Below are positions 8,867-16,791 of a stretch of DNA of 25,097 bases, one piece after another. Where the stretch lies: positions 1 to 25,097 of the forward strand of contig CAMUFS010000006.1 in assembly GCA_947088195.1 (NCBI GenBank). Direction: 5' to 3'. Both the position numbers and the translations under genes were made by a program. This stretch comes from an uncultured Clostridia bacterium. GTDB lineage: Bacteria > Bacillota > Clostridia > Lachnospirales > Lachnospiraceae. The number at the start of each line of letters is the position of its first letter. The first letter of the stretch is position 1. The notes beneath the pieces were generated by a model. That model saw only the letters and a program-made list of their open reading frames with translations, was not told the DNA's origin and searched no databases.

Positions 8867-9961
8867 TCAAATATTGGTATTTGACAAACAACAAACATGG
8901 AACAATTCCACAATTAAAAGATATCCCACTGGTCCCAAAATGACACCTGCCAGTCCAAACAGTTGTATTCCCACATACATACTGATAATCATTTCCAGCG
9001 AGCTCATCCCTATCTGTCTGCCCATCAGCTTAGGCTCCAAAAACTCACGCGACAGGCAACACAATCCAAAAATAATTAATATTCCAATACACAGCTTCCA
9101 CTTTCCCATAATTCCTAATAAAACTGCCCATGGAATCAAAATAATACCAACTCCAATAAAAGGCAGTGCATCCAAGACAGCAATCGACATTCCCAAAAGC
9201 AATGCATAAGAATTTTTCAGTATAAAAAGACCTACCACACATATCCCTGCCGTAATTAACATTAAAATGCCTTGTGTCTTGACATAGGCTCCTATGGCAC
9301 CCACAATCTTTCTTGTCATACCTTCTATCTCACGAGCAAACAGCATATTTCCACGCTTTACCTGCAAAGCTTCATAATCCTTACATATCATCAGCATAGA
9401 GATCAATGTAATAAATATCACCGCGATTCCTTCAAACAATGCTTTTACGATTGGCAGAGAATTATTCATCACAAGCGGCATTGCCTGTTTTTCAACTGTC
9501 CGCATAAGCTGATCCATGCCAGATGCCGCGGCGAGATAGATGGTATCTGGCTTAAGTCCAAAATTCTGCTCTGCCTCACAGCAAATAAAACGCAGCTGTG
9601 TATTTAAAAACTCCTCCAAATCACCAAGGTTGCGTAGTAACCTTCCTGCTTCCTCCGCAATCTTATGAACAAGCCATAAGCCTGCTGTTCCAAGAAAAAT
9701 AAAAAAGAAAAGCCCCACAATCCCCGTGGCAAAGCCGCGGTTAAAATGAAGCTTGTGCTCCAAAAAACGAACTGCGGGAGCCATCATACCTGCACCTAAA
9801 TATGCAATTAAAAAGGGAATGATAAGCGGGAGCAAAAAACGAAATGATAGATATACCCCTGCTGTGATTCCCACTATATAAATTAACTTTCTAGTTCTTC
9901 CTCCTACCACCATATATCTATTCCATCTCATCCCTTCTGGCTTTTCTATACTATCTTTCAT
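8867..9961 (-). CDS. AI-2E family / YtvI-like multipass membrane protein
   Basis: A 364-aa protein with about eight hydrophobic segments and the PF01594 C-terminal signatures: LDALPFIGVGIILIPWA, then REFLEPKLMGRQIGMSSLE, then GLAGVILGPVGYLLIVE. Family members include proposed AI-2 exporters, Na+/H+ antiporter-like proteins and the Bacillus sporulation membrane protein YtvI. The sequence alone does not separate these, and the substrate is unknown. No strong RBS is seen before the ATG at 9961; ATG codons at 9931 and 9913 are also possible and would remove only part of the cytoplasmic N-terminus. Confidence 0.85.
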   Translation of the reverse strand: MKDSIEKPEGMRWNRYMVVGGRTRKLIYIVGITAGVYLSFRFLLPLIIPFLIAYLGAGMMAPAVRFLEHKLHFNRGFATGIVGLFFFIFLGTAGLWLVHKIAEEAGRLLRNLGDLEEFLNTQLRFICCEAEQNFGLKPDTIYLAAASGMDQLMRTVEKQAMPLVMNNSLPIVKALFEGIAVIFITLISMLMICKDYEALQVKRGNMLFAREIEGMTRKIVGAIGAYVKTQGILMLITAGICVVGLFILKNSYALLLGMSIAVLDALPFIGVGIILIPWAVLLGIMGKWKLCIGILIIFGLCCLSREFLEPKLMGRQIGMSSLEMIISMYVGIQLFGLAGVILGPVGYLLIVELFHVCCLSNTNI

Positions 9962-10043
9962 AGTATCTGCCCGGCGGAATTAAATTATGCGTTCCAGAGT
10001 TGGAATGATTTGGCTGAAAATAGAATAACGAAGAATAATAGTA

Positions 10044-10739
10044 CTATTTCTCAAAAAATAATGAAAAAATCCCATCTGTCGGTTTTTGATCAAATTGCAT
10101 TACTTTTTTTGTCTTTGGATGTACAAATTCTAAATAATGAGAAAAAAGTGCAAGCTCCTTTCCCTCTGTAGTTGAATTATATTTTCTGTCCCCATAGAGT
10201 GGACACCCTGCGTGGGAAAACTGAACTCTGATTTGATGATGCCTGCCTGTCTTTAGCGTTATCTCAGCAAGCCATACTTTTTGTTCCTTGTAAGATTTTT
10301 CTTCCAGAATATGATAAGAAAGCTCTGCCCGCTTTACTCCTTTTTCTTTTTTTCCTTCGTCCACTACATGTGACATATTTGTTCTATTATCTCTTAAAAG
10401 GTAGTTTATAAGTTCTCCATCAGTAAAAACAGGCTTATTCTCCAGCACAGCATAATAACATTTTTTCATTTTATCCGATGCTGCCTGTGCGCTCAACGCC
10501 GCAGCGCTCTCTGGTTCCTTTGCAAATACCATAATGCCACCCACAGGCTGATCAAGACGATGAATAACCCCAAGATATGGTTCTCCAGTTATCTCTCCCC
10601 GTTTTTTTAATAAAGTCTTTAATAAATCTGTCAAATCTGTCTGAAAGATACTACCTCCCTGAGAGGCGATTCCCGCTGGCTTCACACACACAAGAAGGCT
10701 TGTATCTTCATATAAAATCCTTAACTCTTTTTGTTGCAT
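10044..10739 (-). CDS. RluA-family RNA pseudouridine synthase
   Basis: A 231-aa RluA-type enzyme that isomerises uridine to pseudouridine in structured RNA. The catalytic motif is HRLDQPVGG with Asp63. Further family landmarks are KPAGIASQGG (20-29) and TGRHHQIRVQFSHAGCPLYGDRKY near the C-terminal half. There is no N-terminal S4 domain, so it is a short form, and the target (rRNA or tRNA) cannot be read from the sequence. The ATG at 10739 is used, with GAAGGG 9 nt upstream; a TTG directly before it (10742) is possible. The gene follows the GNAT gene by 54 bp on the same strand. Confidence 0.9.
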   Translation of the reverse strand: MQQKELRILYEDTSLLVCVKPAGIASQGGSIFQTDLTDLLKTLLKKRGEITGEPYLGVIHRLDQPVGGIMVFAKEPESAAALSAQAASDKMKKCYYAVLENKPVFTDGELINYLLRDNRTNMSHVVDEGKKEKGVKRAELSYHILEEKSYKEQKVWLAEITLKTGRHHQIRVQFSHAGCPLYGDRKYNSTTEGKELALFSHYLEFVHPKTKKVMQFDQKPTDGIFSLFFEK

Positions 10740-10793
10740 CAAAACTAACCCTTCACCAATTTAAAAATTTCTCAATATACAAAGGAATCCTTT

Positions 10794-11330
10794 TTATATA
10801 GAAAGCCTATATTCCATCTGACAGTCATAGGGTTCTCGATCGCAATGCTCCTTATTGTACTCTTCTGCCTCCACGCACCCCTTTGAACGATAAAAGGCCT
10901 GTGTTTCCACCGCTGAGTGTGCCGAGATATACAGCTTTTCTGCTCCATGCTCTCTCGCCCAATCACATGCCAATGAAAACAGCCGACTTCCAATCCCCGT
11001 TCCTCTCCTATCCTCCGATACGTGAATATTTGACAAATCCAGATATTGCCCCGTACTGCCAAGAGGCTTTGCCTCCACAGACACAAAGCCCTTTAATACA
11101 CCTTGATCATAAGCTCCATACACAACGCCACCTGTATGCAAAGTATTTTTAAGACAGGAGAGCAGCTCCTGATAATCCTTTTCACTCCACTCATCAATAA
11201 ATGGATCGCTTCGCACCACCCACTCTCCGTCTACTCTCCGCCAGCAGTCTGTCACAATTTGTCGGCGAATAAAACCAGAGAATAACTCTCGATTTAACTC
11301 TTCTTCCACAACCAACTTATAAATTATCAT
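10794..11330 (-). CDS. GNAT family N-acetyltransferase
   Basis: A 178-aa single-domain GNAT protein expected to move an acetyl group from acetyl-CoA to an amine. The acetyl-CoA loop is RRGTGIGSRLF (108-118), preceded by the beta4 strand YLDLSNIHVSEDRRG and followed by the typical AFYRSKGC (145-152). The substrate is unknown. The ATG at 11330 has CGAGGAT about 10 nt upstream. It starts 20 bp after the response regulator stop on the same strand, so it is probably part of the two-component transcript. Confidence 0.85.
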   Translation of the reverse strand: MIIYKLVVEEELNRELFSGFIRRQIVTDCWRRVDGEWVVRSDPFIDEWSEKDYQELLSCLKNTLHTGGVVYGAYDQGVLKGFVSVEAKPLGSTGQYLDLSNIHVSEDRRGTGIGSRLFSLACDWAREHGAEKLYISAHSAVETQAFYRSKGCVEAEEYNKEHCDREPYDCQMEYRLSI

Positions 11331-11350
11331 ATAGATCTATCCTCGGTATC

Positions 11351-12040
11351 TTATACTTTAAAACGATACCCAACTCCCCATATTGTCTCAATATATTGAG
11401 GCTTTGCTGTATCAAATTCAATCTTTTCCCGTATTTTCTTAATGTGCACTGTCACAGTAGCAATGTCTCCGATGGATTCCATATCCCAAATCTTATTAAA
11501 CAGCTCCTCTTTTGTAAATACATGATTGGGATTTTGTGCTAAGAACGTGAGCAAGTCAAATTCTTTTGTGGTAAAATTCTTCTCCTCTCCATTGACATAT
11601 ACCCTTCTAGCCGTTTTATCTATCTTAATACCACGTATCTCTATAATTTCATTCTCCTGAACATTACTTCCTATCAATCGCTCATAGCGCGCCAGATGTG
11701 CCTTTACCCTCGCAACCAGCTCACTTGGACTAAACGGCTTTGTCATATAGTCATCTGCTCCAAGCCCAAGCCCGCGTATCTTGTCAATATCATCCTTCTT
11801 GGCAGATACTAGAAGAATCGGCGTATTTTTCATCTCCCGCACCCTTCGGCAAATCTCAAAGCCATCCACATTTGGCAACATTAGATCAAGAATAAACAGA
11901 TCAAACTCCTCCTTAATCGCACGATCTAAGCCCACATCTCCTGTTGTCTCAATCTCTACCTCGAAACCACTAAGCTCCAGATAGTCCTTCTCCAGCTCTG
12001 CAATGCTAAGCTCGTCCTCCACAATCAAAATTTTACTCAT
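11351..12040 (-). CDS. OmpR/PhoB-type response regulator
   Basis: A 229-aa DNA-binding response regulator. The receiver domain spans residues 1-115 with acidic pocket Glu8/Asp9, phospho-acceptor Asp52 (FILDLMLPNVDG), Ser79 and Lys101 (TKPFSP). A C-terminal winged-helix DNA-binding domain spans about 130-229 (FDLLTFLAQNPNHVFTKEEL ... VTVHIKKIREKIE ... IWGVGYRF). The ATG at 12040 has AGGAGGAG about 7 nt upstream. It overlaps the 3' end of the kinase gene by 8 bp, so the pair is translationally coupled and surely cognate. The stimulus and regulon are not evident. Confidence 0.96.
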   Translation of the reverse strand: MSKILIVEDELSIAELEKDYLELSGFEVEIETTGDVGLDRAIKEEFDLFILDLMLPNVDGFEICRRVREMKNTPILLVSAKKDDIDKIRGLGLGADDYMTKPFSPSELVARVKAHLARYERLIGSNVQENEIIEIRGIKIDKTARRVYVNGEEKNFTTKEFDLLTFLAQNPNHVFTKEELFNKIWDMESIGDIATVTVHIKKIREKIEFDTAKPQYIETIWGVGYRFKV

Positions 12041-13520
12041 AACGATACTCCTCCTGATATTTTCTAAATACCATGCACATCACCGTACCTGTATTTTCTC
12101 TGCTGGTAGCCCAGATACGCCCTCCATGGTCTTCTATAATCTTTTTCACAATGGACAATCCAATACCGCTTCCTCCTTGGCTGGAATTTCTCGATGCATC
12201 TGTGCGGTAAAAACGGTCAAAAATATATGGCAGATCTTTCACAGCAATTCCCTTGCCATTATCCTCAATATCCACTTCCACAAAATCTCCAGCATCCTTA
12301 ATGCGGATGTTGATAACGCCGCGTCTTTTATCCATATATTTTACTGAATTATTGATAATATTGTTGACCACGCGCTTAAGCTGCTCCACATCCGCAATTA
12401 TAACAACATCCTCTTCCAGATAATTAAAATAAGTCAGCTCAATATTTTTCTCCTCCAGATCCAGTGACAGCTCCTCCGCACAATCCATAAAATACTGATC
12501 CACATGAATCTTTTTAAAGGTATAAGGAATCCGGTTTGTATCCATCTTAGAATAAAAAGTAAGCTCATCAATCAGCCTGCTCATATCATTTGCTTTATTA
12601 TAAATGGTTCGAAGATATTTATCCTGACGCTCTGGCGTGCCGGCCACACCGTCAAGAATCCCCTCAGCATAACCCTTGATCGCTGTGATGGGCGTCTTTA
12701 GATCATGAGAAATATTGCTGATAAGCTCCTTACTTTCTTTATCATATTGCACCTTTTCTTCCATGGTATCCTTGAGGCGCTTTCTCATCTCCTCAAAATC
12801 TCCGCACAATTCTCCTATCTCATCCCTGCTCTTAACCTCAACAGTGAAATCCAGATTGCCCTCCTTAATTTTGTGAATTGCCTCCTGAAGCTGCTTAAGA
12901 GGCTTCACCATACTCTGATAGAGCCATGTAATCAAAAGAGACGCCGTACAGCCCAATATCAGTACCATGGCAAGAATAATATCCCTCAGAAGAAAACGAA
13001 GTTCTGGCAACAGTTCCCCCAAGAGCGTGACAATAAATATACTTCCTTCTTCATCTGCCCTTGTAAGATAATCCACCTGTTTTAAGATATATTTGTTTTC
13101 CCCGTCAACCACAATTCTGTCACCAATCGTCTCCCCTGCACTGTAATCTGGAAGCACCAGATTCTCTATATGAATTGCTTCCTTCGCGCCATTATAGATA
13201 ATTGTATTATCCTCCCGCACAATCACAAAGGAATACTTATTTCTTAATTGGCTGTTCAGATTCTCCAGATATGCCAAATCCTGAAAAACCTCAGGACATT
13301 CCATGGCATCCCGCTCTACCTCCCCATATAGCTTCTGTGTCACTTTGCTTAAGAAAAGTGTAGAATCTGACAGTGTATCATAGCTTGGCTCGATCCCATA
13401 ATAATCTTTTATAAGCTTGAGTTGATAATTACTTAGTAATACCGCAGTTATCACACACATAATCAGCGGTCCCAAAATAACCGTGAGAAATGCAACTGCC
13501 AACTTTGTTCTAATTTTCAT
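12033..13520 (-). CDS. Membrane sensor histidine kinase (HAMP-HisKA-HATPase)
   Basis: A 495-aa sensor kinase. TM1 is at about 8-30, followed by an extracytoplasmic domain of about 145 residues (35-178), TM2 at about 180-201, HAMP (202-255), HisKA with His272 in NISHDLKTPITAIKGYAEGILDG, and an HATPase domain with N-box (NNIINNSVKY, 386-395), G1 (DNGKGI), F-box (FDRFYR) and G2 (GSGIGL, 450-455). The sensor domain has no ligand motif I can name. The ATG at 13520 has GAGG 7 nt upstream. The kinase precedes its regulator, the reverse of the more common RR-HK order. Confidence 0.96.
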   Translation of the reverse strand: MKIRTKLAVAFLTVILGPLIMCVITAVLLSNYQLKLIKDYYGIEPSYDTLSDSTLFLSKVTQKLYGEVERDAMECPEVFQDLAYLENLNSQLRNKYSFVIVREDNTIIYNGAKEAIHIENLVLPDYSAGETIGDRIVVDGENKYILKQVDYLTRADEEGSIFIVTLLGELLPELRFLLRDIILAMVLILGCTASLLITWLYQSMVKPLKQLQEAIHKIKEGNLDFTVEVKSRDEIGELCGDFEEMRKRLKDTMEEKVQYDKESKELISNISHDLKTPITAIKGYAEGILDGVAGTPERQDKYLRTIYNKANDMSRLIDELTFYSKMDTNRIPYTFKKIHVDQYFMDCAEELSLDLEEKNIELTYFNYLEEDVVIIADVEQLKRVVNNIINNSVKYMDKRRGVINIRIKDAGDFVEVDIEDNGKGIAVKDLPYIFDRFYRTDASRNSSQGGSGIGLSIVKKIIEDHGGRIWATSRENTGTVMCMVFRKYQEEYRYE

Positions 13521-13584
13521 ACTATACCTCTGTATGCCGCAAGGCTATATTTTTCTCACTACAGCGCACTCTGCTCTCTATTTG

Positions 13585-13590
13585 ATTATA
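13585..13590 (-). promoter_or_regulatory. Candidate -10 box for the two-component operon
   Basis: The minus strand has a perfect TATAAT about 65 bp upstream of the kinase ATG, but no clear -35 at 16-18 bp. It is the only plausible -10 between the rpsR terminator and the kinase. A regulator-activated promoter could lack a -35, but that is speculation. Confidence 0.3.
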
Positions 13591-13646
13591 ACATGGTCGT
13601 CTGGCATTTGCACCTAAACAAATCAAAAGATTTATAAACTTTCTAT

Positions 13647-13682
13647 AAAAAAAGCCAACATCCCATCTAAAGGATATTGGCT
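13647..13682 (-). terminator. Intrinsic terminator of the rpsF-ssb-rpsR operon
   Basis: On the minus strand an 11-bp stem (13653-13663 with 13672-13682, one G-U pair) with an 8-nt loop is followed by seven U residues (plus-strand A run 13647-13653). It starts 16 bp past the rpsR stop codon and closes the operon. Confidence 0.9.
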
Positions 13683-13697
13683 CTCTTTTACATTTCA

Positions 13698-13973
13698 TTA
13701 ATCCAGTGTATAAGGCATCAAAGCAATATGACGAGCTCTTTTCACTGCTACAGTGAGAGCTCTCTGATGCTTTGCACAGTTTCCAGTAATTCTTCTAGGA
13801 AGAATCTTTCCTCTCTCAGATACATATCTTTTTAATTTATTTACATCCTTGTAATCAATCACATTGTTGGAATCCCCACAGAATACACAGACTTTCTTTC
13901 TTCTGCGCATCGCCGGCTTTCTTCTTACGCCGCCTTCTGCTTTGTCGCCTTTTTCCGATTTATTGAATGCCAT
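13698..13973 (-). CDS. rpsR: 30S ribosomal protein S18
   Basis: A 91-aa small-subunit protein that binds next to S6 on the 30S platform. The conserved core is visible ([34 protein letters not shown]). It is the zinc-binding C+ paralogue: Cys29-x-x-Cys32 and Cys66-x-x-His69. The second ATG (13973) is chosen because the strong AAGGAGG lies 8 nt from it; the ATG at 13979 would leave only 2 nt. It is the third gene of rpsF-ssb-rpsR, 24 bp after ssb. Confidence 0.97.
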   Translation of the reverse strand: MAFNKSEKGDKAEGGVRRKPAMRRRKKVCVFCGDSNNVIDYKDVNKLKRYVSERGKILPRRITGNCAKHQRALTVAVKRARHIALMPYTLD

Positions 13974-13997
13974 GCTCATAACCTCCTTAAAGTGCTC

Positions 13998-14453
13998 TTA
14001 ATTAAATGGCAGACCTTCGTCATCCACGCCGTCAGGTATGTTCATAAAGCCGTCGCCCACTGCATTATCTGGCTGCGGTCTTGGTGCAGGCTGAAAACCT
14101 CCGTCACTTCCTGCTACCGCTCCCTTGCTGTCAGCAAACTCCTGCTCGTCCACAATAACATCTGTCGTATAGACCTTCTGACCATCTCGATTGGTATAAC
14201 TTCCTGTCTGAATCCTGCCTGATATCAGTACACGCATACCTTGTCTAAAATATTTCTCAATAAATTCTGCATTGGTTCGAAATGCCACACAGCTAATAAA
14301 GTCTGCTGTCTGCGTTCCATCCCCATTTGCATCTCTTCTGCCTCTTCTGTCAACTGCCAGTGTAAATCTGGCAACTGCCATTGTACTGTCCCCCTGTGAG
14401 TACCTCACTTCGGGATCTCTTGTCAGCCGCCCCATTAAGATTACTTTGTTCAT
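13998..14453 (-). CDS. ssb: Single-stranded DNA-binding protein
   Basis: A 151-aa SSB that coats single-stranded DNA in replication, repair and recombination. The OB-fold covers about residues 1-105 (MNKVILMGRLTRDPEVRYS ... ISGRIQTGSYTNRDGQKVYTT). It is followed by a Gly/Pro/Gln linker and an acidic tail that recruits partner proteins. The tail reads DDEGLPFN: one residue follows the usual terminal Pro-Phe. The ATG at 14453 has AAGGAGGAG about 7 nt upstream. It is the middle gene of the ribosomal S6-S18 operon, the usual place for the housekeeping ssb. Confidence 0.97.
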   Translation of the reverse strand: MNKVILMGRLTRDPEVRYSQGDSTMAVARFTLAVDRRGRRDANGDGTQTADFISCVAFRTNAEFIEKYFRQGMRVLISGRIQTGSYTNRDGQKVYTTDVIVDEQEFADSKGAVAGSDGGFQPAPRPQPDNAVGDGFMNIPDGVDDEGLPFN

Positions 14454-14489
14454 ACAATCTCCTCCTTCTGGGTTTATTTAATATAGTCA

Positions 14490-14777
14490 TTAATCTTCCT
14501 GTTTTACAACTAAATACCTGATGACATTCTCCATAAGACGAACATGGGATTCCACTTCGTTTGGACAATTACTGTCAGATTCAAATTTCACGATATAGTA
14601 GAAGCCTTCCTTCATCTTCTGGATCTCGTAAGCAAGTCTTCTCTTGCCCCACTCATCCACTTCTGTCACTGTACCGCCGAAACGAGTAATATAATTCTTC
14701 ACCTTTTCAACAGTATTGGCTCTCTCTTCATCCTCGATCTTCGCACTGACAACAACTGTTATCTCGTACTTGTTCAT
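14490..14777 (-). CDS. rpsF: 30S ribosomal protein S6
   Basis: A 95-aa ribosomal protein, typical length, with the S6 ferredoxin-like fold (MNKYEITVVVSAKIEDEE ... VDEWGKRRLAYEIQKMKEGFYYIVKFES ... ENVIRYLVVK). It forms a heterodimer with S18 on the 30S platform. The ATG at 14777 is preceded by AAGGAGG at about 10 nt. The open frame runs much further upstream (to 15110), but that part overlaps the promoter region and the chemoreceptor gene and is not coding. It is the first gene of the operon. Confidence 0.97.
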   Translation of the reverse strand: MNKYEITVVVSAKIEDEERANTVEKVKNYITRFGGTVTEVDEWGKRRLAYEIQKMKEGFYYIVKFESDSNCPNEVESHVRLMENVIRYLVVKQED

Positions 14778-14857
14778 GCTAACCGCACCTCCTTCTGGTC
14801 TCTGGCCCCTTGCTCTCCTGCAAGGAACAAGGAAATCATAATATATCACAAGGAAAT

Positions 14858-14886
14858 ATTTTAACATATGTTCAACAAAATAGCAA
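14858..14886 (-). promoter_or_regulatory. Sigma-A promoter of rpsF-ssb-rpsR
   Basis: On the minus strand TTGCTA (14881-14886) and TAAAAT (14858-14863) are separated by exactly 17 bp. The predicted start near 14851 gives a leader of about 74 nt containing a small hairpin (stem 14808-14812 with 14821-14825). I could not find the CCG-bulge element of the S6:S18 leader. Confidence 0.75.
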
Positions 14887-14919
14887 GTAATATTTTCCTT
14901 ATTTTTTTTACATTTTTTG

Positions 14920-14948
14920 TTGCACAATGTCCAATGCTTTATTATAAT
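14920..14948 (+). promoter_or_regulatory. Sigma-A promoter of the chemoreceptor gene
   Basis: TTGCAC (14920-14925) and a perfect TATAAT (14943-14948) are 17 bp apart, about 55 bp upstream of the ATG. It lies back to back with the rpsF promoter: their -35 boxes are 33 bp apart. No sigma-D (flagellar) motif is evident. Confidence 0.7.
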
Positions 14949-15003
14949 TTTACATATAGGTGTTATATTTCTACATACCTGCCATGGAAAGGAGCTATTA
15001 ATT

Positions 15004-16659
15004 ATGAAGAACAAATTTCGATTTACTAATATAACTTTTAAACTGACCGCCACGCTTATTGTTATTCTAGTAATTGCTTTTTCTGTCATCTCATTTCTGA
15101 TGAGTGACATTTTAAAAAATGAGGTATTATCCCAATGGAAAACGGATAATCTAAAACTTGTTGAAGTCTACAGTAAAATGCTAGATCTGGACAATATACA
15201 AGATTTTGTTGATATGGTCTACGCAGAAAATGATCTGGCCTATGCTCTTTTTCTTGATACCAATGTGACAGCCATCGCCCACACCGATCCTTCTCGTGTT
15301 GGTATGACGTTGACCGATGAGGGAAGTGTTACTTCCGCGAGAGATGGAATAGAATACACTGACTATTATATCTATCCCATCACCAATTCACTGGTGCTAG
15401 ATATTGCACATCCCATTTATAATGAAAATAATGAACTTATCGGTGCACTTGACATCGGTGTGGCCGTTGACGAAAATACCTTAAACAGTATTCTAACTCA
15501 CTCTCTAAGCAAAATTCTTATTTATTTTACAATAGCTATGGTAATCACGGTAATTATCACAGCGGTGATGCTTATTGTATCTATTATTCGTCCTCTTGTT
15601 TCTATAACGAAAGAACTAGAGCGCATGTCAGACTACGATATGACACCTCCACCCTCTATTCCTAAAAACCGCCGCGATGAAATCGGCCGAGCATACATAG
15701 CTATGGAACAGATGCGTACCAATCTGTCTAATCTGATTCACAAAATAATTGATATGTCAGATAATGTTGTGGCCTCCTCCGAGGAGCTGACCGCTTCTTG
15801 TGCACAGAATAACACCAATATGCTTCAGATTACAACTGCCATCAATGAGATCGCTTCTGGTGCCACCTCACAAGCTATGGAGACCACCGAAGGTGCAAAT
15901 GAAGTTGGCACACTTGGCAATTTAATTGCTGAAAATCGCACTTCAGCCGATCAACTGCACGATGCTCTTAACACCGTTAATCTTATAAAGGATGAAGGTA
16001 TTGAGACATTAAAACAGCTTGTTGAATGGACAGAACTAAATAATGCCAAAACTTCACTTGTAAAAGACACCATTGCATCCACAAATGAAAGTGCACAGCA
16101 GATAGCACAGAGCAGTGAGAGCATACAGCAGATCTCCAGTCAGACAAATATGTTAGCCCTAAATGCTGCGATAGAGGCCGCAAGAGCTGGCGATGCAGGA
16201 CTTGGCTTTGCCGTTGTCGCTGAACAAATTCGAACCCTCTCAGAACAAACCGATAAGTTCGCCAAAGAAATTGCAGATGTTATCAAAAGGCTGGTCAGAG
16301 AGATGGAGCAGACCATTGCGATCACCGATGAGATGCAGAATGTTGTGGCCCAACAATCAGAAAGTGTGCGGACAACACACAAAAAATATGACGGCTTGTC
16401 CGACAACATTAATTATCTAAACGAGGTCTTTAATAAAATCAATAATATTACAAATCAAATGAACACAGGAAAAGAAAATATTATCGAGATCATGCAAAGC
16501 CTGTCTGCCGTATCGCAAGAAAATGCAGCAAGCTCCGAGGAGATCACGGCAACGATTGAGAGTGAGAACCGCACGATGGAAGAAATCACGCGCGCAAGTG
16601 AAGAGCTGGTTAGACTGGCATCAAGTGTTCAGCATGAGGTATCTCAATTTAAGTTTTAA
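15004..16659 (+). CDS. Methyl-accepting chemotaxis protein
   Basis: A 551-aa transmembrane chemoreceptor: TM1 at about 14-34, an extracytoplasmic single-Cache-like domain (about 35-168, with [11 protein letters not shown] and a [21 protein letters not shown] strand pair), TM2 at about 171-195, HAMP (about 196-250), then a long coiled-coil signalling domain. The hairpin tip that contacts CheA/CheW is intact ([17 protein letters not shown]...[13 protein letters not shown], about 379-415). There is no C-terminal NWETF-like tether. The ligand is unknown; Cache domains usually bind small organic molecules. The ATG at 15004 is supported by AAAGGAG 9 nt upstream; the open frame continues back to 14917 but runs through the promoter. 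The gene stands alone, with its own promoter and terminator. Confidence 0.94.
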   Translation: MKNKFRFTNITFKLTATLIVILVIAFSVISFLMSDILKNEVLSQWKTDNLKLVEVYSKMLDLDNIQDFVDMVYAENDLAYALFLDTNVTAIAHTDPSRVGMTLTDEGSVTSARDGIEYTDYYIYPITNSLVLDIAHPIYNENNELIGALDIGVAVDENTLNSILTHSLSKILIYFTIAMVITVIITAVMLIVSIIRPLVSITKELERMSDYDMTPPPSIPKNRRDEIGRAYIAMEQMRTNLSNLIHKIIDMSDNVVASSEELTASCAQNNTNMLQITTAINEIASGATSQAMETTEGANEVGTLGNLIAENRTSADQLHDALNTVNLIKDEGIETLKQLVEWTELNNAKTSLVKDTIASTNESAQQIAQSSESIQQISSQTNMLALNAAIEAARAGDAGLGFAVVAEQIRTLSEQTDKFAKEIADVIKRLVREMEQTIAITDEMQNVVAQQSESVRTTHKKYDGLSDNINYLNEVFNKINNITNQMNTGKENIIEIMQSLSAVSQENAASSEEITATIESENRTMEEITRASEELVRLASSVQHEVSQFKF

Positions 16660-16676
16660 TACTATAATAATTTTAC

Positions 16677-16713
16677 AGACACCAAGAAACTGAAATTTCT
16701 TGGTGTCTTTTTT
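16677..16713 (+). terminator. Intrinsic terminator of the chemoreceptor gene
   Basis: A perfect 13-bp stem (16677-16689 with 16696-16708) with a 6-nt loop is followed by a T run to 16713. It begins 18 bp after the chemoreceptor stop codon. Confidence 0.92.
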
Positions 16714-16764
16714 GAGAAAACCCTTCACAGAATAAGTTGGACTTCAGCAAAGCTTCTCACAAGC

Positions 16765-16783
16765 TTAGTGTTCGCTACGTTTT
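16765..16783 (+). repeat. Short copy of the core of the right-edge palindromic element
   Basis: Seventeen of 19 bases match the complement of 24992-25010 inside the element at 24945-25080 (TTAG-GT-CGCTACGTTTT type; the differences are two C-to-T changes). It lies in the 80-bp gap between the chemoreceptor terminator and the anti-sigma gene. The flanking arms are missing, so it is either a decayed remnant or a chance match. Confidence 0.35.
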
Positions 16784-16791
16784 AATTAGGG

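Noticed and set aside
10037..10048. Perfect palindrome AATAGTACTATT at the end of the pseudouridine synthase gene
   Set aside because: No loop, AT-rich and overlaps the stop codon; could be chance, and no T tract follows.
14778..14851. S6:S18 autoregulatory leader upstream of rpsF
   Set aside because: Only a 5-bp hairpin (14808-14825) is present and the CCG bulge of the known S6:S18 leader is missing from the leader strand.
14778..15110. Long N-terminal extension of rpsF
   Set aside because: The frame is open, but it crosses the rpsF and chemoreceptor promoters; S6 has its normal 95 aa from 14777 with a strong RBS.
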